A DNA stretch of 64,000 bases from Allocoleopsis franciscana PCC 7113 (GTDB lineage Bacteria; Cyanobacteriota; Cyanobacteriia; Cyanobacteriales; Coleofasciculaceae), in contig NC_019738.1 of assembly GCF_000317515.1 (NCBI RefSeq), positions 4,242,001-4,306,000 of the forward strand. Reading direction: 5' to 3'. Below are positions 16,728 to 26,653 of this stretch, piece after piece. Within the stretch, counting starts at the first letter, position 1, and each line of letters opens with the position of its first letter. Under the pieces are notes generated by a model, which worked only from the letters and a program-made list of their open reading frames with translations, made no database searches and was not told the DNA's origin. Made by a program: the position numbers and the translations under genes.

Positions 16728-17756
16728 TTAGCTATTTTCTCTTACTTCTGGCTCTGACCGCACCACCCCTGAATTTTTAGCTTCACGAATACCACTGATT
16801 CTTAAAACATCCGTTAAAGTCTTGCAATAAGGTTCTAAACCTAGAGTTGCAGGATTGATCGGGTTTTGATAGGTAAAATGCCGATAGCTCATGCTAAACC
16901 GATCCCATGCCGCCATTTGAATCCGGAACAAGACAATTAAAATGTCGGCAAGCCAAGGGGATAAAGGGATGCGAAAGTAAATTTTCTTACCCAAATAGGC
17001 ACATACTTCTTCTACCGCCTGATTCACGGTTAAGGGCGCATTTCCCAAAACCAAGCGTCTGGTTGACTGCATATCAGGTTCTCCAAACCAAGCGGGTTCG
17101 GGGGGATGATCAACCAGATATCGCACCACCTGAGCAATATCTCGTCCGTGGATAAAATGAAAGCTGGCATCTGCTTTAAACCAGCGAATCAGGTCTACCC
17201 ATTTCACCACATCTCTAATCCCCGATGAGATATGGGAATAGGGTTTGTTGGCGTCTCCTCCTAATACTAAAGTGGGAAACACAGTGGTAATTTTGGGAGC
17301 GATCGCTAATTTCGGTAACTGCACTAAACATTGGTACTTGGAACGGATATATTCCGTCCCCAGTTGACCGGATTCTCTGAGGATTTGATTATTCCGATCT
17401 AAAACACTCGCCGTGGAAAAGTAAATCACTTGCTCACAAACGGACGGGTCAAGCAATTCCATTAACCGCATAGTTTTGACAACATTAACGTCAAAGGTTT
17501 CCTGTTGTCCTCCCCAAGCGGTTGCTGCCAGGATTGCCATGTTCATCGTCTTGAGCAAGTCAGCAAAGCGTTCAATCTGGCGCAAGTCTGCTTGTAAAAT
17601 TGTCACACCAGGACGAGCTTCGTAGTCAAAACCCAGTTTATCTGGATTTCTGACTAACAGATACAGCTCGTGTTCCGTTTCCTGAATCAAGGCTTCGGCG
17701 ATGTAGTGACCAATACAGCCACTGGCACCCGTCAAGAGAATCCGCTTGGGGGTCAT
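16728..17756 (-). CDS. NAD(P)-dependent epimerase/dehydratase (extended SDR)
   Basis: Rossmann-fold oxidoreductase of 342 residues. TGASGCIGHY near residue 9 is the glycine-rich dinucleotide site. YIRSKYQ supplies the YxxxK pair. The substrate domain is hydrophobic and ends with a charged tail. It lies 36 nt downstream of hemE on the same strand, so the two are probably one transcript; a link to tetrapyrrole metabolism is possible but unproven. No membrane segment is clear, though residues near 275-290 are hydrophobic. Confidence 0.8.
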   Translation of the reverse strand: MTPKRILLTGASGCIGHYIAEALIQETEHELYLLVRNPDKLGFDYEARPGVTILQADLRQIERFADLLKTMNMAILAATAWGGQQETFDVNVVKTMRLMELLDPSVCEQVIYFSTASVLDRNNQILRESGQLGTEYIRSKYQCLVQLPKLAIAPKITTVFPTLVLGGDANKPYSHISSGIRDVVKWVDLIRWFKADASFHFIHGRDIAQVVRYLVDHPPEPAWFGEPDMQSTRRLVLGNAPLTVNQAVEEVCAYLGKKIYFRIPLSPWLADILIVLFRIQMAAWDRFSMSYRHFTYQNPINPATLGLEPYCKTLTDVLRISGIREAKNSGVVRSEPEVRENS

Positions 17757-17792
17757 GGAATTTTAGAGGTTGGAGATTGGATTTTCGATTAA

Positions 17793-18857
17793 CTAATAGC
17801 TAGGAACAGCGAGTAATTGATCGGCTTGTTTGGCAGTTTCAAAGAAGAATCTCACATTGTCTTCGGGGGTTCCCGGTAAGACGCCGTGACCAAGGTTAAA
17901 GATATGACCTTTTTTGCCGGCTTTCCGAATTGTATCGAGGATGCGATCGCGGATAAAGTCTTGCGACCCAAATAGGGCACCGGGGTCCATATTGCCCTGC
18001 ACGTTAACATCCCAGCCCAATCGTTGCCGCCCTTCCGCCATATCCACTGTCCAGTCTAAGCTGACAATATCGACGCCCGATTTGGCCATTCGTTCCAGTA
18101 CGCCAGCGCTTCCGCTGATGTAGAGAATCATGGGTGTATCGGGATGGGTTTGTTTGACTTGCTGTACCACTCGTTGCTGATAGGGTAAGGCGAAGGTGTC
18201 ATAGTCTTGGGGACTGAGTTGACCGGCCCAAGAATCAAACATTTGCACGACCTGAGCACCATTATCAATTTGATAGCGCACATAAGTGGCGATCGCATCG
18301 GCTAATAACCCCAGAAACTGATGCAGCATGGTGGGTTCTGAGAACGCCATGCCTTTAATAATCGAGTAATTTTTGGAGCTTTTCCCCTCAATGGCATAAG
18401 CGGCTAGCGTCCAAGGAGCACCGACAAAACCCAGAACCGTGCTTTGATTGCCCACTTCCCGCCGCAACGCCTGCAAAATCTCTCCCACAAACGAGAGTTT
18501 GTCTAACTCTAAAGGATGCAATTTGTCAAGCTGTTCTTGGGAGCGAATCGGGGGGTCAATAATTGGCCCTTTGCTTTCGATAATGTCGAAGGGAATACCC
18601 AGCCCTGGCAGCGGAGTGAGAATATCGGAAAACAAAATCACCCCATCGGGCTGAAACGCCTTCCAGGGTTGCAGGGAAACTTCAATCGCAATTTCTGCAA
18701 TTTCCGAGCGGTCGCGGAAACTTGGATATTTATCCCGTAAATCCCGATAAGCTTTCATATATCGACCCGCCTGCCGCATCATCCACACCGGCGGACGGTC
18801 TAATTGTTCACCACGGGCTGCCCTTAATAGGTAGGGAATCTGGGTTCCTCCAGTCAT
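17793..18857 (-). CDS. hemE: Uroporphyrinogen decarboxylase
   Basis: Decarboxylates the four acetate side chains of uroporphyrinogen III to give coproporphyrinogen III, in the shared haem and chlorophyll route. The 354-residue length is standard. Signature blocks are intact: [13 protein letters not shown] near the N-terminus with the substrate-binding arginines, [14 protein letters not shown] with the central aspartate, [15 protein letters not shown], and [16 protein letters not shown] with the conserved histidine. It is the first gene of a probable two-gene unit with the SDR gene. Confidence 0.97.
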   Translation of the reverse strand: MTGGTQIPYLLRAARGEQLDRPPVWMMRQAGRYMKAYRDLRDKYPSFRDRSEIAEIAIEVSLQPWKAFQPDGVILFSDILTPLPGLGIPFDIIESKGPIIDPPIRSQEQLDKLHPLELDKLSFVGEILQALRREVGNQSTVLGFVGAPWTLAAYAIEGKSSKNYSIIKGMAFSEPTMLHQFLGLLADAIATYVRYQIDNGAQVVQMFDSWAGQLSPQDYDTFALPYQQRVVQQVKQTHPDTPMILYISGSAGVLERMAKSGVDIVSLDWTVDMAEGRQRLGWDVNVQGNMDPGALFGSQDFIRDRILDTIRKAGKKGHIFNLGHGVLPGTPEDNVRFFFETAKQADQLLAVPSY

Positions 18858-19000
18858 CTAATCTTTACCCTAAATAATTTTTAAATGCATTTGTTAGCTT
18901 ATCATTCTCAGATTGTCACTGTTAGCTTCAGCAAAATTGAGCATTGGAAATGGGAAATGAAAGCAGGAAAGAATGGCGAAAAACAAGCTAAATTCGCCCC

Positions 19001-19948
19001 TTAGCTCTTTGTAACAGCTTGGAACATCTCCTCACCCCAAGTCAGGGTACCCCCGTCAGCATCGAGTTCAACCGGTTGCCCTACAGGAAGAGCCGCATTA
19101 GCACCTTCGTGACCAAAGGGGAGGTCACTGACAATGGGGATACCCAGGTCACTTAAGCGATCGCGCAATACTTCTTTTACAGTCCAGCTCGGTATATCTT
19201 TGGGTGGCTCACAGCGACTGAAACGCCCCAAAGCAATGCCTCGAACCCCTTTCAATGCACCACTCATCCGCCACTGAGTCAACATGCGATCGATGCGGTA
19301 AGGCGCTTCTGTCACATCTTCTAAGGCTAGAATCACCCCTGCGAGCGGGGGTTGTACAGGGGTTCCCAAGAGGTGAGTGGCAACGGTGAGATTGGCGGGT
19401 AACAGAATCCCCCTCACTGTTCCACCCCCCCAGCCAACGCCTGACAAGGGTTCGAGGGGGCGTCCTTCCACACAGTCAAACAACCGTTGGAGCGACCACT
19501 CAGGCTCTGCGGCGAGGGTGGTCAAAACTGGCCCATGCACCCCGCAGATGCCAGATCCATAGAGACTCCACAACAAGCCTGTGATATCCGAAAAGCCAAT
19601 CAACCACTTATGGATGGGGGAGGGATGAGTTTCTAAAGACCACGTCCAGTCTTCTAGAAGTCGGGCGCTGCCATAGCCACCCCTGGTACAGAGAATGCCA
19701 CGACATTCGGGGTCTTGCCAAGCTTGTTGTAATTGCTGGCGTCGTTGGCTATCTTTCCCTGCGAGATAACCTTCCCTGGCATCCCAATGGGGTTGGAGTT
19801 CAACTCTGTACCCCTGGCTGCGCCAAATTTCCACACCCTTGTGGAACGCCTCGAACTCTCGTAAGGCTCCACTGGGAGTAATCACTCGCAGTAAATCTCC
19901 GGGTTTCAGCGCAGGGGGTCGCTGGCTTAGTCGATTATGATGGGTCAT
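19001..19948 (-). CDS. LD-carboxypeptidase (peptidase S66 family)
   Basis: Removes the terminal D-alanine from peptidoglycan tetrapeptides during wall recycling, or a related amide hydrolase. Length 315 residues. The S66 triad is visible: Ser in LIGFSDITG, Glu in LALEDVTEAPYR, and His in PFGHEGAN. The ATG at 19948 is taken because the longer frame (from 19975) overlaps the end of the TPR gene. A 5-nt gap to that TPR gene on the same strand suggests co-transcription. No signal peptide is seen, as expected for a cytoplasmic enzyme. Confidence 0.88.
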   Translation of the reverse strand: MTHHNRLSQRPPALKPGDLLRVITPSGALREFEAFHKGVEIWRSQGYRVELQPHWDAREGYLAGKDSQRRQQLQQAWQDPECRGILCTRGGYGSARLLEDWTWSLETHPSPIHKWLIGFSDITGLLWSLYGSGICGVHGPVLTTLAAEPEWSLQRLFDCVEGRPLEPLSGVGWGGGTVRGILLPANLTVATHLLGTPVQPPLAGVILALEDVTEAPYRIDRMLTQWRMSGALKGVRGIALGRFSRCEPPKDIPSWTVKEVLRDRLSDLGIPIVSDLPFGHEGANAALPVGQPVELDADGGTLTWGEEMFQAVTKS

Positions 19949-19953
19949 TCCTG

Positions 19954-20424
19954 TTAACTCAACCGCGCGGTACATTCGAGAATCAATTTTTGATTGACCA
20001 AAGCATAAGGCTGAATAGCTAGAGCTTTGCGAAACGCTTGGATGGCGGCTCTATACTGTCCCAAGGCGGCATAGCATAAACCCAGACCATGCAGTGCGCC
20101 AAAATGAACTGGATTGAGCTTGAGAACTTCCAGGCAATCCGCCTGCGACTTTTGATATTCTCCTAGGAGGTAGTAAAGAACAGCGCGTCTATTCCAGGCT
20201 TCGGCGAAATCGGGGAGATCGTCAATCAGTTGGGTGAGCAACGCTTCAGCCTGCTTCACATTCCCGGCAGTAAACAGAGTTTGACTACGTTCGAGGCGCT
20301 CAAACCCATATTGTCCCTTTTGCTGAAACCAGATACGCCATAGTTCTTCTGTTGCCTGATTGCGAACGTCCTCGTCAGGATTTTTCAAGTCTTCTAATAA
20401 AGCATTAATTAATTGTTCATTCAT
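19954..20424 (-). CDS. TPR-repeat protein
   Basis: Soluble protein of 156 residues. The N-terminal part (DLKNPDEDVRNQATEELWRIWF) resembles a HEAT-like helix pair. At least three TPR units follow: QAEALLTQLIDDLPDFAEAW, YQKSQADCLEVLKLNP and YRAAIQAFRKALAIQP. TPRs mediate protein binding; the partner is unknown. ATG 20424 is chosen, since upstream codons to 20874 overlap the divergent GH15 remnant and have no family character. It is followed after 5 nt by the LD-carboxypeptidase. Confidence 0.8.
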   Translation of the reverse strand: MNEQLINALLEDLKNPDEDVRNQATEELWRIWFQQKGQYGFERLERSQTLFTAGNVKQAEALLTQLIDDLPDFAEAWNRRAVLYYLLGEYQKSQADCLEVLKLNPVHFGALHGLGLCYAALGQYRAAIQAFRKALAIQPYALVNQKLILECTARLS

Positions 20425-20604
20425 GAATCGGCTGTCCTGTGTGGGAGCGTTGGTCAACTGAGTTTTGTAATGATTGTCTACTCTCCTCGCTATTGCTTTG
20501 ATGGGAGCTCTCTCAAGAGGTGTTTTCAATTGCTCCTCAATGGGAGCAGCAACAGAATTTGTTAGGCTGAAACAGCCTAGTCTGCTATTTATTTTCCGAA
20601 ATCT

Positions 20605-21393
20605 GTGAAGAAATTTAATTGGTTGGGAATTGTCTTCATTACTATTGTGGTGATTATATTCACCCTGACCCATCAAATTTTTTTCCCAGTTGGTCTCAAG
20701 GGTGTTGAAGCCTTTGGTCATCCAGGGATTTGTCCAACTTGGTCGCCCGCAAATCTCACCGTCCTTGGCACTGCCGCTAATCCCACTTCCCAAGTTTGGT
20801 TTACAGGTTTTGACGGCATCCTCGGAGAGGTATTTTACCCTGAAGTAGACACACCAGCTACAGTAGACTGGCAATTTTTAGTAGGGGATGCGAATCATAC
20901 CTGGGTTGATGAAGAAAAGCGGGATACTACTCATCAGGTTACTTTAAATAATTTACATTCGCTCTCTTGGACTATCACGAATACGGCTAAAAATCGCCTG
21001 GACCAAATTCAAAAAACAATTTTTACCGACCCCAACCGTAATACTTTAATCCAGCAGGTAACCTTCACTGCCTTAAAGGGTACGTTGAGAGATTTCCACC
21101 TTTATACTCTGTATCATCCTGCTCTGGATAATCAGGGACGCTCCACTACAGGTTACAGCACGACCTACAACAAACAAAAGAAGCTGGTTGCGAAAAACTC
21201 AACTCAGGGTCATGTTTCTGCACTAGTGCAAGAAGGCAGTTCGCGTAGCGTTCTCCGTAGGAGTAGAAAGAAGGCAGAAGGTAAGGACGCTTGTACACTA
21301 AGCTTTTTAACCTTTTTGAACGGATTAAGGAGGATGACAATCTACTTTGGATTCCTTAAAGCCGTTAAGATTCCTTATGAACAATCACCCTAA
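20605..21393 (+). pseudogene. Truncated GH15-type glucoamylase/glucodextranase, N-terminal domain only
   Basis: The frame (GTG start) opens with a hydrophobic signal or anchor segment, then matches the N-terminal beta domain of GH15 glucan glucohydrolases: GHPGICPTWSPAN, TDGIL-like GFDGILGEVFYPEVDTP, VDEEKRDTTHQV and NTLIQQVTFTALKG. Homology ends near residue 210. The rest (about 52 residues) is translation of a dispersed repeat at 21223-21320. The catalytic (alpha/alpha)6 domain is missing, so no activity is expected. Intact family members are about 800 residues. It faces away from the TPR gene. Confidence 0.8.
21223..21320 (+). repeat. Dispersed repeat, copy A
   Basis: The 5' block starting CTAGTGCAAGAAGGCAG matches copy B (37140-37261, minus strand) at 45 of 48 positions. 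The 3' block starting TTGTACA matches at 27 of 30. The middle differs in length and sequence. It begins where GH15 homology stops. Both copies include the palindrome-like CTCCGTAGGAG and encode YSYGExYxNCLLALV in one frame. Confidence 0.85.
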
Positions 21394-22490
21394 AGCTTAT
21401 TCACTTTACTGCAAATATCTGAGAACCATTGCTCCATGCGATCGCCCATCGCTTGATTAGAATATTCCGCTTCTACCCTTTGGCGGCAAGCATGGCGGTC
21501 AATTGTATCTAATTTTTCCAATGCATCAACCAACCGTTCCACCGAATCAGGCTCTACTAAGAACCCACTTTTCCCATCTTCCACAATTTCAGCCGGCCCA
21601 CCACGTCGGTAGGCAATCACCGGCACACCACAAGCCAGGGCTTCAATGGCTACATTGCCAAACGCTTCCACCCAACGCGGCGTCATCAACAGCGCTCGAC
21701 ACTGGCGTAAGCGCTTTTGTAACTCATCCGTGGAGAGAAACCCTTCGTATTGTACAGGAGCGTTGGGATAATCTTGTAAAATCTGTTGCCAGTAGAGTTC
21801 GTCTTGCAGGAACCCCATAATTTTGAGGGGAATTCCGGTTAACTCGGAGGCAGCTACGGCATCTTGTAACCCCTTTTCCGGCGCAATCCTCCCCACCCAC
21901 CCAATCCAAGGCGCGGGTTCAGCACAGAAGTCATAAAACGACAGATCAATCCCATTTTTCACACACCGACAACGGTTGGCAAAGCTAAAGGTTTCTGCCT
22001 GTGCTAGGGAGTGAACGCCAATGGTACCGGGAAACTGGGTAACGACCTGTTCAATTATCCCATCCATCGCCTCCGTCAACGAACCCATGCTGACTAAGTG
22101 GGCAACGGGAATCGTCAAAAAGGGCGTCAGGTAGAACGGTAACCAATCATAAGCGAAGTTGACAATTAAGTCATAGTCGGTTTGCACCTGTCGCGCATAA
22201 TCCCACATATTTGCCAACACCGAAGACGCAGGGATGATGATGGGTGCGTCTCGTCCTTGAGTTTGAGCGCTGATTTGTGGATTTCCAGCAATTTCAACCA
22301 GCGGCATTCCCCAAGCGGTAGACCCTTTGGTAGCAACAATCGTTAGGGAATGACCCCGCCGTATTTGTTCTGTGGCAATGTTCCGTAAGGTGAGCTCAAC
22401 GCCACCTCCTAATCCTGAACCTAAAGGGCCAATGGGGTTAGAGACAAAGAGTAGCCTGAGGGACTTTTTAGGCGTTGGATTAATGGGCAT
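21390..22490 (-). CDS. Glycosyltransferase, UDP-glucose:tetrahydrobiopterin glucosyltransferase-like
   Basis: GT4-type GT-B enzyme of 366 residues. The N-terminus FVSNPIGPLGSGLGGGVELTL and the donor site EAFGNVAIEALACGVPVIAYRRGG-like segment are clear. Overall it resembles cyanobacterial BGluT, which glucosylates tetrahydrobiopterin to pteridine glycosides. That specific assignment is by memory of the family and is less sure than the fold. The gene is alone, convergent with the GH15 remnant (4-nt overlap of stop regions). Confidence 0.7.
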   Translation of the reverse strand: MPINPTPKKSLRLLFVSNPIGPLGSGLGGGVELTLRNIATEQIRRGHSLTIVATKGSTAWGMPLVEIAGNPQISAQTQGRDAPIIIPASSVLANMWDYARQVQTDYDLIVNFAYDWLPFYLTPFLTIPVAHLVSMGSLTEAMDGIIEQVVTQFPGTIGVHSLAQAETFSFANRCRCVKNGIDLSFYDFCAEPAPWIGWVGRIAPEKGLQDAVAASELTGIPLKIMGFLQDELYWQQILQDYPNAPVQYEGFLSTDELQKRLRQCRALLMTPRWVEAFGNVAIEALACGVPVIAYRRGGPAEIVEDGKSGFLVEPDSVERLVDALEKLDTIDRHACRQRVEAEYSNQAMGDRMEQWFSDICSKVNKL

Positions 22491-22604
22491 TCATTTGTAT
22501 TGATATAGATGGGAAATCGCAGATACACGCCGCGTGACACCGATAAAAAAAGGTGTTTCGCCACTTTGACCCACACCCATTGGGGGTTAAAAAAGTCAGA
22601 TGTT

Positions 22605-23714
22605 CTAGCGATTGGAAAGCATTTCCGCCTCTGGTTCTTGAAGTTTGACGGGAATTTGTGCCAAAGTCACAGAATCAGAGTTATCTAAAATAGGTTCACT
22701 TGGGTTCATGGATGCAACCACTCGGTTCTGACTCTCAATCTCAGCCGGTTGCTGGAAGATAGACTGTAACTTCTGGGATATTACCTCACGCTGATTGATC
22801 AGATAGATACTAACTAGCGTCAAACTGACACCCACCCATTGCAGGGGACTCAGGACTTCTGACAAAAACAAATTACCAAACAACAGGGCAAATACAGGTG
22901 TGAGAAAGGTTAGGGAACTCAAACTCGTAAGATTTCCACTGGAGGCAAAATAGAAAAATAGACCGTAGGCGATCGCACTCCCAAAAAGGGTTGAATAAGC
23001 CAATGCCGCCCAACCTGATACGTCAATATTCACCCACTGTTGAGATTCCCAAATCCCAGAAAGCCCAAATAAGGGTAATCCACCGATAATCATGTGCCAA
23101 CCGGTTGCCATCACAGGGTCAGCATATCGCGTCACATATCGAATCATCACCGTCCCCACCGCCATCGACAGCGAAGCCAACAGCATCAGCCACTCTCCAC
23201 TCTGAAATAGCTGTTGTAAGCTCATATCTAAAGTCAGGGAACCACCTTGGAAGAGGGTGAAAATCCACTGATCTGGCAAACCAATCAGACTAATTCCCAA
23301 AACTCCAAACCCCAGTCCTAACCATCCCCATAATCCAATCACTTCACCAAACAGTAACCCTGACAACAGGGCTACAGCTAAGGGTTGAGAGTCAATCATC
23401 ACAGAACCTAAGCCTGCTCCCGTTCTCACCAATCCTTCGGCGAGAAATCCCTGAAATAGCGCCCCATCCACCAAGGCAAACAAGCTAATCCACAGCCATG
23501 CCGCCCAACTTTTCGGCTGAGGACGCCCCATCATCGTTGCCGCCACCAATACTAAAACACCGGCTGGGACTAAACGCACCCCTGCCATAAACAGAGGAGT
23601 TGTGTGGGGGATGACGCCTTTCATCGCGACCATTGCCGTTCCCCACAAGAAAAAGGGAGCGATTAGCAACAAGACGGCTAAAGGAGATTGGATATTCGTT
23701 GTTTTTATCTGCAT
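22605..23714 (-). CDS. DMT-superfamily permease (EamA type)
   Basis: Inner-membrane transporter of 369 residues with about ten hydrophobic helices in two EamA repeats (first about 15-145, second about 165-310). Members export amino acids, metabolites or drugs. LLLIAPFFLWGTAMVAMKG at the start and GVSLTLVSIYLINQ at the end of repeat two are typical. A soluble tail of about 55 residues follows the last helix, longer than usual. Substrate unknown. The gene is single; the 256 nt to sppA hold its upstream region. Confidence 0.87.
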   Translation of the reverse strand: MQIKTTNIQSPLAVLLLIAPFFLWGTAMVAMKGVIPHTTPLFMAGVRLVPAGVLVLVAATMMGRPQPKSWAAWLWISLFALVDGALFQGFLAEGLVRTGAGLGSVMIDSQPLAVALLSGLLFGEVIGLWGWLGLGFGVLGISLIGLPDQWIFTLFQGGSLTLDMSLQQLFQSGEWLMLLASLSMAVGTVMIRYVTRYADPVMATGWHMIIGGLPLFGLSGIWESQQWVNIDVSGWAALAYSTLFGSAIAYGLFFYFASSGNLTSLSSLTFLTPVFALLFGNLFLSEVLSPLQWVGVSLTLVSIYLINQREVISQKLQSIFQQPAEIESQNRVVASMNPSEPILDNSDSVTLAQIPVKLQEPEAEMLSNR

Positions 23715-23970
23715 AAGGTAGTCCGAGGGTTACGCTTAACAACAATGAGAGGCTCAACGATATTTTTATATTTCTTTACATAATTCTACTGAATTATTTT
23801 ATTGTGTTAAGAACATGATACAAACTCATTATCCCCAGTCCTGCTACTGATTGCTGTATGGAGCCTGACAAAACCCTAAACTGAGGTGGATCGTGCAAAC
23901 TAGAAGATATCCCGTCTGCGGATGATCAGGCTTACCTGTTTAATTTTTAATTCAAAAGACTTAAATACTC

Positions 23971-24795
23971 ATGCCCTGGCCTTTTAAGCCCAACTCTCGT
24001 AAACAAATTGCTCGAATTGAAGTCACTGGTGCGATCGCAAGTGGCACACGCAAACGGGTACTGGAAGCCCTGAAAACAGTGGAAGAGAGGAAGTTTCCTG
24101 CCCTCTTGTTGCGGATTGATAGTCCTGGCGGTACCGTGGGCGATTCCCAAGAAATTTACTACGCACTCAAGCGACTGCGAGAAAAGGTAAAAATCGTCGC
24201 CAGCTTCGGCAATATCTCGGCGTCTGGGGGAGTATACATCGGTATGGGTGCCGAGCATATCGTAGCGAACCCCGGTACGATTACTGGAAGTATTGGGGTC
24301 ATTTTGCGCGGAAACAACCTGGAACGCCTGTTAGAAAAAGTCGGAGTTTCCTTCAAAGTGATTAAGTCCGGCCCTTATAAAGATATTTTGGCGTTTGACC
24401 GGGAACTGACCGAGCCAGAAAAGCATATTCTTCAGGAATTGATTGATACCAGTTATCAGCAGTTCGTCCAAACCGTTGCAGAAGGACGAAATCTAGCTGT
24501 AGAAGCGGTGAAAAAGTTTGCGGATGGTCGCATTTTTACAGGTCAGCAAGCGGTAGAACTTGGCATCGTTGACCGCCTCGGCACAGAAGAAGATGCCCGT
24601 CGTTGGGCCGCCGAACTTGCAGGTCTTGACCCGGAAAAAACCAAGTGCTACACCATCGAAGAACCGAAACCGTTCTTGAACCGTCTGCTTTCAGGTAGTC
24701 GTACTCAGATGGTATCAGGGTTATCATCTGGGATAGATTGGTTAGAGTTTGAACTATCTACCAGCGGTCAGCCGTTGTGGTTATATCGACCTTAA
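23971..24795 (+). CDS. sppA: Signal peptide peptidase SppA, short form
   Basis: Membrane-associated serine protease that degrades cleaved signal peptides. 274 residues, the single-domain form. The Ser/Lys dyad is S85 in ISASGGVY and K137 in SGPYKDIL; RIDSPGGTV precedes it. The N-terminus lacks a clear transmembrane helix, as in other short bacterial forms. The gene lies 68 nt before aroH on the same strand, so co-transcription is possible without functional link. Confidence 0.92.
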   Translation: MPWPFKPNSRKQIARIEVTGAIASGTRKRVLEALKTVEERKFPALLLRIDSPGGTVGDSQEIYYALKRLREKVKIVASFGNISASGGVYIGMGAEHIVANPGTITGSIGVILRGNNLERLLEKVGVSFKVIKSGPYKDILAFDRELTEPEKHILQELIDTSYQQFVQTVAEGRNLAVEAVKKFADGRIFTGQQAVELGIVDRLGTEEDARRWAAELAGLDPEKTKCYTIEEPKPFLNRLLSGSRTQMVSGLSSGIDWLEFELSTSGQPLWLYRP

Positions 24796-24863
24796 GCAGG
24801 ATTTTAGATTTGAGAGCGCTCTGAAATCTAAAGTTCAAGATGGAAAATTGGAGGATGTAATAG

Positions 24864-25280
24864 GTGGAGTGGCGAGTTCGGGCGATTCGTGGGGCAACAA
24901 CGGCCTCGGCAAACACAGTCGAGGCAATTCGAGAAGCTGTGACAGAACTATTAGATGAACTAGAAACTGGAAATCGACTTGATCCAGATGAAATGATCAG
25001 TGCGATCTTTACAACCACACAAGATTTAGATGCTATCTTTCCCGCCGCGATCGCACGAGAGCGTCCTCACTGGCAGAATGTTGCTTTACTCGATGTTCAG
25101 CAAATGCATGTGGAAGGAAGTCTGAAGCGTTGTATTCGGTTTTTAATCCACGTCAATACCCCTGTCTCTCAAATGGAGATTTACCACCCCTATCTACGTG
25201 GAGCTAAAAATTTACGACCGGATTGGAGTTTAGCTCAAATCAGTCGAACTGTGCCTTCTACTGTTCAATCTCGCCGCTAA
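24864..25280 (+). CDS. aroH: Chorismate mutase, AroH type
   Basis: Converts chorismate to prephenate for phenylalanine and tyrosine synthesis. 138 residues, matching the trimeric AroH class: VRAIRGATTASANTVEAI at the N-terminus, MISAIFTTTQDLDAIFPA, and a central VQQMHVEGSLKRCIR-type segment. The start is GTG at 24864, with GGAGG nine bases upstream. Codon 1-4 read MEWR. C-terminal residues after 120 are variable. Confidence 0.93.
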   Translation: MEWRVRAIRGATTASANTVEAIREAVTELLDELETGNRLDPDEMISAIFTTTQDLDAIFPAAIARERPHWQNVALLDVQQMHVEGSLKRCIRFLIHVNTPVSQMEIYHPYLRGAKNLRPDWSLAQISRTVPSTVQSRR

Positions 25281-25378
25281 TGCCTCCGGCTGCATAATTT
25301 GTTATTCTTTGTTAGTTGTTAGACCTGAAACGAAATTTGATTTGATAAGGGTTACTAACAACTAACGGATAACAAGTA

Positions 25379-26290
25379 TTAGGATTTCACTTCTTCCAAT
25401 TTTTTCTCTGGATATTTTTTGTGAACCCGAATCCCTAAGAAAATGTCGTAAACAAAGTTCCAAAAACTTTTCTTGCCTTCTAACAATCCCAGAGATTGAT
25501 AACAACCCTTTTGGTCGAGAAGAGGTTTAACGGCATAGTAGGCTCCTTGATACTTATACCAAGGAATAGAAGGCCACAGATGATGAATTAAATGGTAATT
25601 CTGTCCACCAATGAGTAAATTCAAAATTGGGCTAGGGTAGACTCTAGCATTTTTCCAGCGATCGCGCTCCTGAAACGGTCGATGGGGCAAATAATCAAAA
25701 AATAATCCCAAGGCTAAACCCACCACTAAAGCGGGTGAAAACCAAAAATTGAGAATATAACCTAAAAATCCATATTGGCAAGCAATATAGATAATAGTTG
25801 CCACAAATAAACGACTTAAAAACCACTCTAACAATTCATATTTACGCCACAACCGACGCTTAAAGAAAAAGATTTCGTGATAAAAAAAGCGAGCAGCGAT
25901 TAACCAGAGTGGTCCCCCTGTGGAGACAAAATGATCGGGGTCATTTTGGGGGTCATTCACATTCCCATGATGCTGAATGTGAACCCGCGTAAATACAGGG
26001 AAAGCAAAGCCTAACATTAAGGCGCTTCCATGTCCCATGATCGCGTTCATCACTCGATTGCGATGAGCTGCATTATGAGAAGCATCGTGAATTACTGTTC
26101 CCACCATGTGCAAAGCCAAGACATTTAGGGCAAAACAGCATGGATCAGGCCAATTCCAGAGCCAGTAACCACAGGTGGAAAAGGCAACCAACGCGATCGC
26201 GGTAAAGAACATGATTAACGTTGGGTTAAATTCACCGGGAGGACCCAGGAATTCCTTTGGAACCGTCAGTGGCTTCTGGGCCTCCGACAT
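25379..26290 (-). CDS. crtR: Beta-carotene hydroxylase, fatty-acid-desaturase type
   Basis: Membrane di-iron hydroxylase that turns beta-carotene into zeaxanthin. 303 residues with about four hydrophobic segments. Histidine boxes are HDASHNAAH, HIQHHG and HLIHHLW; LPHRPF gives another ligand. The start KEFLGPPGEFNPTL is typical of cyanobacterial CrtR. AAGGAG sits eleven bases before the ATG. The gene stands alone. A fatty-acid desaturase role is the main alternative, less likely given the N-terminal block. Confidence 0.92.
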   Translation of the reverse strand: MSEAQKPLTVPKEFLGPPGEFNPTLIMFFTAIALVAFSTCGYWLWNWPDPCCFALNVLALHMVGTVIHDASHNAAHRNRVMNAIMGHGSALMLGFAFPVFTRVHIQHHGNVNDPQNDPDHFVSTGGPLWLIAARFFYHEIFFFKRRLWRKYELLEWFLSRLFVATIIYIACQYGFLGYILNFWFSPALVVGLALGLFFDYLPHRPFQERDRWKNARVYPSPILNLLIGGQNYHLIHHLWPSIPWYKYQGAYYAVKPLLDQKGCYQSLGLLEGKKSFWNFVYDIFLGIRVHKKYPEKKLEEVKS

Positions 26291-26506
26291 CGTTATTTTT
26301 TCTCCTTTCTACCGTCCTTTGGTAGTATAAAATACCTGAGTCCAATGGTAAAGATTTGTGAAATTAACTCATCTAATCAGACAGGTTTTGGCTGATAAGC
26401 TGAGAAAGCTTTTGCTCAAACAACCAGGACGGCAAAAGCATACTCTTGAGCCTTGATTTTGGCAAGAGTAGTAGGCTTTGTGAAGGGACAGAGGCTATGA
26501 TGCGAA

Positions 26507-26512
26507 TATAAT
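26507..26512 (+). promoter_or_regulatory. Candidate -10 box for the COP23 gene
   Basis: A perfect TATAAT at 26507-26512 has a weak -35 (GGGACA, 26485-26490) 16 nt upstream. It would give a leader of about 135 nt. A small AGCGC/GCGCT hairpin follows it at about 26518-26531. The rest of the 26291-26653 gap shows no gene. Confidence 0.4.
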
Positions 26513-26653
26513 ATACCAGCGCATTTGCGCTTTTGGCTCTGGGATGCGATGTGGGGCTATGCACACAACCCTCGTTGATCGCACTTCAAACGAGTCTTTT
26601 TGAGCAAATCAGGGGCAGCCGCATCTTTAACCGAATTTTAGAGGTTTGAAGCA

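Noticed and set aside
20425-20874. N-terminal extension of the TPR protein
   Set aside because: The extra 150 codons have no TPR character and overlap the upstream part of the divergent GH15 remnant. The ATG at 20424 fits better.
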